Source: Micavibrio aeruginosavorus
Lineage (GTDB): Bacteria; Pseudomonadota; Alphaproteobacteria; UBA9219
NCBI GenBank assembly: GCA_020720905.1
Contig: DYNT01000006.1
Location: 1-23,315 of the forward strand
Reading direction: 5' to 3'
DNA: 23,315 nucleotides
Part shown: positions 7,257-15,300 of the stretch, piece by piece
Layout: every line of letters starts with the position of its first letter
Numbering within the stretch: position 1 is the stretch's first letter
Notes under the pieces: generated by a model
Database searches by the model: none
Told to the model about the DNA's origin: nothing
Seen by the model: only the letters and a program-made list of their open reading frames with translations
Made by a program: the position numbers and the translations under genes

Positions 7257-8564
7257 ATGCGGTACAACGAGGGCATGAAAACCGCCACGCTTTTTGCCAA
7301 TCAACAGGATCGTCCTTTGCCTGACCGCTTGCGCCCTGTGGCGCTGGCGGATGTGGTGGGGCAGGGGCATGTGTTGGCTCAGGGCGCACCTTTGGGGCGT
7401 ATGGTGGCGGCTGGGCGGTTGGCCTCGCTGGTTTTATGGGGGCCTCCCGGTTGCGGTAAGACGACCATCGCGCGGCTTTTGGCGCAGGCTGTCCATTTGT
7501 TTTTTGAGCCCGTCTCTGCGGTGTCCTCTGGTGTGGTGGATCTTCGCAAGGTGTTCGAATCCGCCGCTCTGCGCCATGAAACGGGGCAGGGCACACTTTT
7601 ATTTGTGGACGAGATTCACCGCTTCACCCGTGCCCAGCAAGATGTTTTGTTGCCGTATGTTGAAGATGGAACGGTGACGCTTGTTGGCGCGACGACAGAG
7701 AATCCCTCCTTCGAATTAAACGGTGCGCTCCTCTCGCGCTGTCAAGTCTATGTGCTCAAGCGCCTTGATCATGAGGCGATGCGTCAGTTGATTTCTCGCG
7801 CAGAAAAGACAGAAGGGCGCACCCTTTCGATCACAAGCGAGGCGTATGAGGCTCTCACCGCGATGGCGGATGGTGATGGCCGCTATTTACTGACGTTGGT
7901 TGAGGATTTGTTGCGAAGCCCTCCTGCTGCGCCGCTTGATCCCGCCGCGCTGGCCGCGTTTGTGCAAAAACGTCCCCCCTTGTATGATAAGGCGCAGGAC
8001 AGCCACTATAACCTGATCAGCGCGCTGCATAAATCTATGCGAGGCTCGGACTGCGATGCGGCGTTGTATTGGCTGGCGCGAATGCTGGCGGGGGGGGAGG
8101 ATCCCCGCTATATTGCGCGGCGCATGTTGCGCTTCGCCTCCGAAGATGTTGGCATGGCCGATCCTCAAGCGCTGACGATCACGCTGGCCGCGTGGCAGGC
8201 GTATGAAAGGCTTGGCTCTCCCGAAGGTGAATTGGCGCTGGCGCAGGCCGTTATTTATCTGGCCACCGCGCCGAAATCGAACGCAAGCTATGCGGCCTAT
8301 AATGCGGCGGTACGCTCGGCCACGCAGCATGGCTCGCTGATGCCGCCTAAGCATATTTTGAACGCGCCAACCACGATGATGAAAGAGCAAGGCTATGGGC
8401 AGGGTTATGCCTATGATCCCGATACGCCCGAAGGCTTTTCTGGTCAGAACTATTTTCCCGATGGAATGCGGCGCGAAGCGTTTTATAAGCCTGTGCCGCG
8501 TGGGTTTGAGCGTGAGATTACGAAACGCTTGGATTATTGGGCGGGCTTGCGGGACAAGCGCTGA
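7257..8564 (+). CDS. rarA: Replication-associated recombination protein A (RarA/MgsA), AAA+ ATPase
   Basis: The 435-residue product is a clamp-loader-like AAA+ ATPase acting at stalled replication forks. It has Walker A GPPGCGKT (62-69), Walker B LLFVDEIH (114-121), sensor 1 GATTENPSFELN (144-155), the helical lid, and the RarA-specific C-terminal part with RRMLRFASEDVGMADPQAL and PKHILNAPTTMMKEQGYGQGY. The family start (LFANQQDRPLPDRLRP) is reached from ATG 7257 or from ATG 7275 (MKTATLFA...), and neither has a good ribosome-binding site. GAGGG lies only 1 nt before 7275, and an AAGGAGG at about 7216 is too far upstream. The start is therefore uncertain by six codons. The gene is convergent with the phosphatase, with 6 nt between stop codons. 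Confidence 0.95.
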   Translation: MRYNEGMKTATLFANQQDRPLPDRLRPVALADVVGQGHVLAQGAPLGRMVAAGRLASLVLWGPPGCGKTTIARLLAQAVHLFFEPVSAVSSGVVDLRKVFESAALRHETGQGTLLFVDEIHRFTRAQQDVLLPYVEDGTVTLVGATTENPSFELNGALLSRCQVYVLKRLDHEAMRQLISRAEKTEGRTLSITSEAYEALTAMADGDGRYLLTLVEDLLRSPPAAPLDPAALAAFVQKRPPLYDKAQDSHYNLISALHKSMRGSDCDAALYWLARMLAGGEDPRYIARRMLRFASEDVGMADPQALTITLAAWQAYERLGSPEGELALAQAVIYLATAPKSNASYAAYNAAVRSATQHGSLMPPKHILNAPTTMMKEQGYGQGYAYDPDTPEGFSGQNYFPDGMRREAFYKPVPRGFEREITKRLDYWAGLRDKR

Positions 8565-8570
8565 GGCGCT

Positions 8571-9305
8571 TTACGTTTGTAAAAAGGAACGCGCCTTGCC
8601 GTCCAAAATAAGGCAGGTGAGGCGGCCAGAGGCATAGGCCCCCGTATCGATGCCGATGCGGTTGGGTCGGATGTCAGGTTCAGGACTGATGGTGTGGCCA
8701 TGCACAATGATCTTGCCAAAATCAGCGGTTGAGGCCAGAAAATCGCCGCGTATCCAAAGCTGATCCTGTTCCTTCTGTTTTTCCAACGGAATGCCAGTGC
8801 GTACGCCTGCATGGACACAATAATAATCGCCATAGGTCACGGCTGATAAAGTGTCCTCTAAAAACGCGCTATGCGCGGGGGGCATTTTTTCCGCAAGGCT
8901 TTTGTGCAGAGCCTCCATCTTCTGCTTTTGGATGCCGCCAAAAACGCTCACGCCATAACTGGCGGCGGTGGCGGTTCCCCCTAATTGCAGCCAAACGGGG
9001 GCAACGGACAAATCACCCTTGATCATGGCAAGCAGCATTTCTTCATGATTGCCGCGCAGGAAGATGGGGGCAAGACCCGCCGCAAAGCCGCCCGTCAGCC
9101 GATCAATCACCCCGCGTGAGTCAAGGCCTCGGTCCACATAATCACCAAGGAAAATAAGCTTTTTCTTTTTGTCCTCATGGTGCGTGGCATCCGCTTCGAT
9201 CATCGCCAGCAAGCGCGTGAGCAGATCAAGGCGGCCATGAATATCGCCCACGATATAAAGCCGCGTTGCGTGGGGCGTCGAGGGAAGGGGCTTGTTCATA
9301 GTCAT
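8571..9305 (-). CDS. PP1-like metallophosphoesterase (bacterial Ser/Thr or diadenosine-tetraphosphate phosphatase family)
   Basis: The protein has 244 residues and carries all metal-binding motifs of the calcineurin-like PPP family in order: GDIHG (20-24), GDYVDRG (54-60), GNHE (85-88), HAG (165-167) and HGHT (202-205). The ending DTGAYASGRLTCLILDG is typical of the bacterial PrpA/PP1-like subgroup. Such enzymes are dinuclear-metal, cytoplasmic phosphatases that act on phosphoproteins or on dinucleoside polyphosphates such as ApaH substrates; the motifs do not decide which. The start is taken as ATG 9305 with AGGCTC a few bases upstream; ATG 9299 is an in-frame alternative. The gene has no co-directional neighbour, so no pathway can be inferred from context. 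Confidence 0.9.
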   Translation of the reverse strand: MTMNKPLPSTPHATRLYIVGDIHGRLDLLTRLLAMIEADATHHEDKKKKLIFLGDYVDRGLDSRGVIDRLTGGFAAGLAPIFLRGNHEEMLLAMIKGDLSVAPVWLQLGGTATAASYGVSVFGGIQKQKMEALHKSLAEKMPPAHSAFLEDTLSAVTYGDYYCVHAGVRTGIPLEKQKEQDQLWIRGDFLASTADFGKIIVHGHTISPEPDIRPNRIGIDTGAYASGRLTCLILDGKARSFLQT

Positions 9306-9626
9306 AGAGCCTATTCTAACCGCCCCCCTTTAAAAGCGCGATAGGCTTGTGAATGAAAAAATAGTTTCTCCTTGAATTTCATCTCTTTTTGTGGATACTG
9401 GTTCTTATGACGAAATCACGCAGCCCTTTCACCATGAACACCGCGCTCTTTTTGAGCCTCGCGGCGCTGCTTCTTGCGCGTTCAGCGCGCACATAAGACT
9501 TTCTTTTCCCCACACTATCGGACTCCTTTTTTAAACAGCAACGGTGATTGCCATGTTGAAACAGCCATGCCTGAAATATTAATGAGAACGAAAGTAAGTT
9601 CATGAAGAATGACTCTATCCTTTTGT
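9306..9626. other. Non-coding stretch upstream of the phosphatase gene
   Basis: This is 321 bp without a gene I can support. A 74-codon minus-strand frame (9379-9603) and a 20-codon plus-strand frame starting at 9434 are open, but neither has a recognisable sequence or a ribosome-binding site. The promoter of the phosphatase gene should lie at the left end, but I cannot point to it. I see no tRNA-like or other structured RNA sequence. Confidence 0.4.
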
Positions 9627-9652
9627 GTCATTCCCGCCTGCGCGGGAATGAC
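9627..9652. repeat. Dispersed palindromic repeat (REP-like)
   Basis: A perfect 11-bp stem, GTCATTCCCGC (9627-9637) and GCGGGAATGAC (9642-9652), encloses the loop CTGC. The unit resembles the common proteobacterial palindrome GTCATTCCCGCGAAGGCGGGAA and the copy inserted in the sugar-phosphate transferase gene at 3278-3303. It lies directly before the decayed gene fragment at 9664-9870. There is no T run, so it is more likely a dispersed repeat than a terminator. Confidence 0.75.
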
Positions 9653-9663
9653 AACGGGATTGT

Positions 9664-9870
9664 TTGTTTTTTTGTGAACCAACTTATGGTCGGATTAATA
9701 ATGCCGTCGTTGACGTTTGGGGGGCAACGCCTGAGAACAAGATCATCTTGAATCTGCCAGCAACGGTTGAGGCTTGTTCCCCCAACCAGTACGCGGACAT
9801 GATTGAATGGGTGGGCCGTCAATCAAGCCGTCAAACAGGGTGGGGTGGACATAACCGCGCCTTGCCGTGA
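9664..9870 (+). pseudogene. Decayed internal fragment resembling 2-isopropylmalate synthase (LeuA, long form)
   Basis: A 68-codon open frame contains PENKIILNLPATVEACSPNQ followed by YADMIEWVGR. From memory this matches an internal block of long-form 2-isopropylmalate synthases, (T)PE.KIILNLPATVE.xTPNxYADQIEW, where the enzyme makes the first committed step of leucine synthesis. The match begins at about 9711 and fades at about 9830; a late GHNRA could be a remnant of the downstream HNDRG motif. A full LeuA is about 550 residues, so more than 90% of the gene is missing and the catalytic N-terminal metal site is absent. No further LeuA-like sequence is seen on either side. It looks like a gene relic left by deletion, next to a palindromic repeat. 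A chance resemblance is possible but unlikely given the length of the block. Confidence 0.5.
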
Positions 9871-9919
9871 AGTGCGGCCTCCAATAAAGGAGTCCCCAAA
9901 GCTTATTGTTTAAGAAAAA

Positions 9920-9958
9920 GCAAGGGACGGTTCTTAACGGGGCTGTCCCTTGCCGTTT
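9920..9958 (+). terminator. Strong stem-loop with short T run, terminator-like
   Basis: GCAAGGGAC (9920-9928) pairs perfectly with GTCCCTTGC (9945-9953). A G-U and a G-C pair extend the stem to 11 bp around a 12-nt loop, and CGTTTT follows. It is preceded by an A-rich stretch. It could be the old terminator of the decayed gene upstream, or a leader structure in front of xseB, whose start is about 55 nt downstream. The T run is short (4 T), so efficiency is doubtful. Confidence 0.5.
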
Positions 9959-10010
9959 TCCTGTTCGCTTCCTCTTGTGCTTTGTGGGTTTAGCCCGTAA
10001 AGTCGCGCCT

Positions 10011-10271
10011 ATGACGAAAACAACCGATCCTCAGGGTCTTGCCCTGCCTCCTGACATCGCCGCCATGAGCTTTGAAGACGCAATGGCTGAGCTGGAAAAA
10101 CTTGTTCGCCAGCTTGAAGATGGCCGCGCCAAACTTGACGATGCCCTTGGCGCGTATGAGCGCGGCGCTTTGCTGAAACGCCACCTTGCGGCCAAGCTGC
10201 AAGAAGCGCAAGCGCGCATCGAATCCATCACGATTTTGGATGACGGTTCTGTTAAAACGTCTGCCCTTTAA
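10011..10271 (+). CDS. xseB: Exodeoxyribonuclease VII small subunit
   Basis: From ATG 10011 the protein has 86 residues, the normal size for XseB. The conserved small-subunit helix-pair sequence is clear: MSFEDAMAELEKLVRQLEDG (residues 19-38), then LDDALGAYERGALLKRH and LQEAQARIE. XseB binds XseA to form the single-strand-specific exonuclease VII used in mismatch repair and other DNA repair. The frame is open further upstream to ATG 9906, but those 35 residues run through the stem-loop at 9920-9953 and look unlike XseB, so the downstream ATG is preferred although its ribosome-binding site is poor. It precedes ispA by 33 nt, the usual xseB-ispA arrangement. dxs, often third in this cluster, is absent. 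Confidence 0.9.
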   Translation: MTKTTDPQGLALPPDIAAMSFEDAMAELEKLVRQLEDGRAKLDDALGAYERGALLKRHLAAKLQEAQARIESITILDDGSVKTSAL

Positions 10272-10304
10272 CGCTCTTGTTTTAAGAAAAAGAGAAAACC
10301 CCCC

Positions 10305-11204
10305 ATGCCTTCAATCAGCCCCTCTCTCTCTGCCGCCATGGTTCATGCGGCAACCTCTGTTGTCGAAACGATGGAGCGTATCCTCCCCAAGTCCGAGTTT
10401 GCCGAACAAAAGTTGTTCGATGCTATGCGCTACAGCGTCCTTGGCGGGGGCAAGCGGTTGCGCCCATTTCTTGTTTTGAATACCGCGCAGATTTTCGGCG
10501 TGGACGAAGATTGCGCCTTGCGCGCAGCGGCGGCGATTGAATGCTTGCACTGCTATTCTTTGGTGCATGACGATTTGCCGGTCATGGATAATTCCGAATT
10601 GCGACGTGGTCAGCCGACGGTTCACATCAAGTTTGATGAAGCAACCGCCGTGTTGGCGGGCGATGCTTTGCTGACCATCGCGTTTGAGATTCTGGCCGAT
10701 TCCCGCACGCACGAAGACCCCAACGTGCGCTGCGCCTTGGTAACGGCTTTGGCGCGGGCGTCTGGCGCAAACGGTATGATTGGTGGGCAGATGCTTGACC
10801 TGATCGCTGAAACGACGGCTCTTGATATCGGCGCGATTACGCGCTTGCAGCGCATGAAAACGGGGGAGCTGATCGCGTGCTCCACTGAAATGGGCGGTTT
10901 GCTCGGCAAAGCCTCACAGCAGCATTTGGCGGCGCTTCGCGCCTATGCGCACGATCTTGGGCTTGCGTTCCAGATTATCGATGATCTTTTGGATGCTGAA
11001 GGCACGCCAGAGGAAACGGGCAAGCCAACGGGGCGCGATGAGAAGGCTGGCAAGGCGACCTTTGTCACCATCCTTGGCGCTGAACGTGCGCGCCATCAAG
11101 CCAAATTGTTGTCTGAGCAAGCGATCCAACATCTCAGTGTTTTTGAAGACCGCGCCAAGAATCTTGAGGACGTCGCCCGCTTTGTCGTGGATCGTAAGGT
11201 TTAA
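10305..11204 (+). CDS. ispA: (2E,6E)-Farnesyl diphosphate synthase
   Basis: The 299-residue enzyme condenses IPP with DMAPP and GPP to give C15 farnesyl diphosphate. It shows LGGGKRLRPFL (46-56), the first Asp-rich motif HDDLPVMDNSELRRGQPT (88-105; D89, D90, D95) with the two-residue insert of bacterial type-II FPP synthases, GGQMLDL (160-166), KTGELI (185-190), and the second Asp-rich motif FQIIDDLLD (222-230; D226, D227, D230). The residue five positions before the first motif is Tyr84, as in E. coli IspA (CYSLVHDD), which favours a C15 product over longer chains. It follows xseB by 33 nt, probably in one transcript. FPP from this enzyme would feed undecaprenyl phosphate for the left-hand polysaccharide genes and squalene synthesis through HpnC at the right end. 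Confidence 0.95.
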   Translation: MPSISPSLSAAMVHAATSVVETMERILPKSEFAEQKLFDAMRYSVLGGGKRLRPFLVLNTAQIFGVDEDCALRAAAAIECLHCYSLVHDDLPVMDNSELRRGQPTVHIKFDEATAVLAGDALLTIAFEILADSRTHEDPNVRCALVTALARASGANGMIGGQMLDLIAETTALDIGAITRLQRMKTGELIACSTEMGGLLGKASQQHLAALRAYAHDLGLAFQIIDDLLDAEGTPEETGKPTGRDEKAGKATFVTILGAERARHQAKLLSEQAIQHLSVFEDRAKNLEDVARFVVDRKV

Positions 11205-11287
11205 AAGCGCCTTTGCGCAAAACGGATGGATACAAATTGGCAGCAGATCGAACAGGAACGATACTATAGAGTCTGCGTCTATCGCGT

Positions 11288-12373
11288 TTAATTCCCCAAA
11301 CAAATGCCAAGGCCGCGTGCGGTCTTGACCAAAGAACCTTCGGGATCCACCATTTGATAGTTAGAGATAGCGTCCAAAATGGGGACATCGATGATCTCGC
11401 GGTTTGACCATGCGACCATACGATCCTCTTTGCCATCGCGGATCAAGCCAACGGCATGCACGCCAAACGCTGCAGCAAGCATACGATCCTGCGCACTGGG
11501 TTGGCCACCACGCTGAACGTGGCCCAAGACGGTGACGCGCGTTTCGGCTTGGCACAATTCGGCGATTTCAGCTCCGATATAATGGCCGATGCCGCCAAAG
11601 CGTTGTTGGCCGCCGTAGAAAGATTTCATCAAAGGTTCTCCGTTCATGGTCTTGACGGCCTCAGAGACGACGATCAGGGCGAAGTTGCGGCCATTCTCGC
11701 GGATTTTCTTGATATGCGCTGCCACTTTTTCCAATGAATAGGGTATTTCAGGCAGCAAGATCACATCCGCGCCGCCTGCAATGCCCGCTGTCAGGGCGAT
11801 ATGGCCAGCATCGCGTCCCATAACTTCTAAAACCATGATGCGGTCATGGCTGGCTGCCGTGGGTTGCAATCGATCCAAAGCCTCTGTCGCAACGGATACA
11901 GCGGTATCAAAGCCGATCGACGTCTCGGTCTTGCCCAGATCGTTATCGATGGTCTTGGGAATGCCGATGAGTGTGAATTGACCCTGCTGCGCAAGGCGGC
12001 GCAAGATGGCGAGCGAGCCATCGCCGCCGATGCCAATCATCGCCTCGCACCCAAGGCTGCGGAAGCCTTCGATAATGGTTTGTGACATATCTTTGGTCGT
12101 TCCGTCAGGCATGGGATAGGCAAAGGGATTGCCTTTGTTCGTTGTGCCCAAAACCGTGCCGCCTTGGCGCAGCATGGTCGCACCGACATCGTCCACGGTC
12201 AGCTTGCGCACGCGGATGGGGCGATCGATCAGGCCTTGCGTGCCGTCCTTAAGGCCAAAGACCTCCCAACCAAGAGCGCTGGCACTCAAGACGACCGAGC
12301 GTATGACGGCGTTAAGACCAGCGCAATCGCCGCCGCTGGTTAGAATGGCGATTTTCTTGGGTTCTGATGACAT
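11288..12373 (-). CDS. pfkA: 6-phosphofructokinase, group III-like
   Basis: The 361-residue protein has the PfkA fold motifs LTSGGDCAGLNAVIR (11-25), GIGGDGSLAI (114-123), PKTIDNDLGKTETSIGFDTA (139-158, catalytic D143) and MGRDAGHIAL (185-194). Two positions predict the phosphoryl donor. Gly119, in GGDGS, equals Gly104 of E. coli PfkA and points to ATP; pyrophosphate enzymes carry Asp there. Lys140, in PKTIDND, equals Gly124 of E. coli and is found in group III and PPi enzymes. The mixed signature suggests an ATP-dependent group III enzyme, but PPi use is not excluded. AAGGGA lies upstream of ATG 12373. The gene starts 21 nt after the giant coiled-coil gene on the same strand, so the two are likely co-transcribed. 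It is convergent with ispA, with 83 nt between stops. Confidence 0.94.
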   Translation of the reverse strand: MSSEPKKIAILTSGGDCAGLNAVIRSVVLSASALGWEVFGLKDGTQGLIDRPIRVRKLTVDDVGATMLRQGGTVLGTTNKGNPFAYPMPDGTTKDMSQTIIEGFRSLGCEAMIGIGGDGSLAILRRLAQQGQFTLIGIPKTIDNDLGKTETSIGFDTAVSVATEALDRLQPTAASHDRIMVLEVMGRDAGHIALTAGIAGGADVILLPEIPYSLEKVAAHIKKIRENGRNFALIVVSEAVKTMNGEPLMKSFYGGQQRFGGIGHYIGAEIAELCQAETRVTVLGHVQRGGQPSAQDRMLAAAFGVHAVGLIRDGKEDRMVAWSNREIIDVPILDAISNYQMVDPEGSLVKTARGLGICLGN

Positions 12374-12394
12374 GGTAGAGAGTCCCTTTTTGGC

Positions 12395-15300
12395 TTAGCT
12401 AATCTTCTTCAGGCTATTGATGGCCTGTTGTTGCAGCGATCCGTCCACGGCATCGCTCATCGCGCCGCCTGTGTTGGAAAGCTGGTCAAGGATTTGTTCC
12501 AAGGAACCCAGCAGATCATCGCCCTGTAGCTTGAGCGTGACGCGCATGCGATCCGTGCGTTGCTGCATTTCCTCCATCATGGCGTTCATCGCCGTGATTT
12601 GTTCTTGCGAGCCAATGACGCCAGAGTTCACGCGGCTGACCTGATCGGCATAGGTTTGCGCGACCGATTGAATAATGCTCGTCACGGTCTGGCCGCCTTC
12701 GGCCATCGTTCTCATTTGCTTCTCGATGTTCTGCGCGACTTCGGCCAGTTTGGAGACTGCTGCCTCGCTGACATTGTCGGCCAGAACCCGCGTAGAGTTA
12801 AGGCGATCCGCGACGCCGCCCAGATGCGAGAACGCCTGCTGCATGTGGCCGACAAGGTCGGTTTCATGACGCTTGATGCCTTCGCTGGCCGATCCGATGC
12901 GGCTGAGAAGCCCGTCAATCTGATCGCCAAAGCCACCCAGAAGTTTGGCCACTTCCTCTGTCGCGACGCGCATCCGCGCCGTGCGGTCGGTGAGTTGGTT
13001 GGCCGTGTCCTTGCTGGTTTGATCAAAGCGAACGGCAATCTTTTCGACATCGACGACGGTTCCCGCCATCGCAGCGCGAAGGCTGGTTCCGGTGCGGTCA
13101 AGCTGCGCGGTGATTTGCATCAGGCCGCGGTTGATATCGTCAATCTGCGTCTGTATGCCGCCGCGCACGCGCTCCAATTGCTCGCGGAAGTTTTGGCTGG
13201 CTCCAACCATCTTGCCTTCGGCATTTTCGGTCATAGCCGTCAACTGCTCGACTTGCTTCGACAGGGCATCGCCTGCAGCGCCAAGGCGTTGTGTCGTTGT
13301 GCCTGCCCGCGCTTCGATCGTTTCGAACTCATGCGCGAGTTTAGAGGCAGTCTGCACCGTATCGCCGCGTAGTTGGGCAAGGCGGTCACTGGCGGCGGAA
13401 AGCTGCGTGATCGTCTGCGAGGCTTTTTCGACCAGATCCTTTTGCTCACTCGACAAGGTGCTTGTTCCGGCCTTAATCGCTTCAAGCTGCGTTTTCAGCG
13501 CTTCGTTGAACTGGCACAGGGTTTGATCGGCGGTTTCCGCAACGCTGGTCAGATGGCGGGCTTCGTCCATCATCGTATCGCGTACCGCGCCCGCTGTGCT
13601 GATGCAACGGTCGGTTGTCTTGAGCATAGACTCGGCGATGTCGCCCGTTTGCGCCTTGAACGTCTTGGCGGCGCTTTCGATATCCTTGGCGCTGCGACCC
13701 AAAAGGGCAGGGAGCTGCACCGTTTCCTCGCGCACCGTATCGGCGGCTTGGGTCAAGGCGGATTCCGAAGAGGCCAGATTGGCGCGAAGAGCGTCGCTTT
13801 GAATGGCCAAAGCGCTGCCCGCGCCCATGACCTGTTCAACCGCGCGACCCGACAGGTCGGCAATCGTCTGCAGCTCTTTTTCCAGCGTTGTGCGCGTGTC
13901 GATCAGGCGAGCGGTCGCCTTTTCAAAGATAGCGCGAGTCTCGCGATCGCTTTCGTTCATCGTCGCAATCAACGACACCAACTGCGACGTTGATTTTTCG
14001 GCGGTCTCGGCCAAACGAAGACCATGGGTTTCCGTCATATCGCTGGCGTCAGCGATCAGCTTGACGCTCTCGCGCACCTTGTCATTGACGCCTGTGATGT
14101 GGCCTTGCGCTTGCGCCGCGATGACGGCCAGATTATCCGCCTGCTTTTGCAAGGTGTCGCCAGAGGCTTTCGCGATGGTGGAGAAGTCAAGCCCCGACTT
14201 GTCAATCACATTGGCGACTTGGTTGCTTTGTTGTTTCAGATGGCTGACCGTTGTGTCCAGTTGAGCGATAACGGTGCGAACCTGCTCAATTGTCTGATCC
14301 GCTTCGCCTGTCGTCTTCTCGCGCAGGACGCGGGCTTCCTCGTGCAAGCTTCCTGTGGCTTGAAGCATCGTGCGTACTTGCTCTTCGGCTTTTTGCGTGT
14401 GCTGTGCGATGGTGACGGCTTCATCGGCAAGGCCTGTGCTGGCGGCGCGAACAGAGGCCAAGGCGTTTTGCGTTTGATCATCCAGTGCGCCCATTTGCCG
14501 CGTGATTTGTCCCGTGCTGTCCACAAGGCGTGCGGCGCTGCGTTCGGCGGCGGCGGCGGTTTCGTCCTGCGCCAGCGTTAGGCGCGTGACCATATCGCCC
14601 AGCATTTCGCGTTGAACATCCAAGGCGGAGCCCAAGGACGACTGCTTTTCTTCGATATGACCCAGATTGGCGTTAATGGCCGTCGTCTGCTGCGTGACGG
14701 TGCTGCCCAAATTGGCAAGCGTCGTCTCGGCCGCAAGGCTGGCATCGCGTAGAACCTTGGCGTTGCCGTCCAGTTTGCCCACCAACGTGCCAAGCGTTTC
14801 TTCGGTCATGTGCGTTTCGCTGCGCAGTTGGCTGCAAACGTCGCTGGCTTGCTTTTGCATCGCTATGGCGCTGTCCAAAAGGCTCTTGGTTTGCGCCTCG
14901 GCTGTGCCGGTGCTGGCGATCAGGGTCGCTGTTTCCTTGGTCATGCCTTCGTTCGCCGCGTGGATAGAGGCCAGCGAGACGCCTGCGCGGTTTTCCAACC
15001 GCTCCATCTGGCTTGTAATCTGCTGCGTGCCGTCTGACAGGCGGCTGGCGGCGCGTTCTGCCGCGCTGGCGGTTTCGTCTTGCGCGACGGACAGGCGGGC
15101 GACCAGCGTGCTGAGCGTTTCGCGTTGCGCTTCCATGGCCTGCGTCAAGCCTTGCTGGCGGCTGGCGATTTGATCCATGGACTCGTTCAGGTTTGCGGCC
15201 TGACGGGCGATGCCCATCTGCAAATCGGTCAGCGCCGTGCTGGCGGTTCCGCTGATGTCTTGCATGGCTCCGCTGCTTGCGCCAAGGCGCTCCAGCAAGC

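Noticed and set aside
9379..9603. A 74-codon minus-strand frame upstream of the phosphatase
   Set aside because: The Lys/Arg-rich tail briefly suggested a small ribosomal protein, but no L36-, L34- or S-type motif fits and there is no ribosome-binding site.
9906..10010. N-terminal extension of XseB from ATG 9906
   Set aside because: It would run through the strong stem-loop at 9920-9953 and adds 35 residues not found in this 80-residue family.
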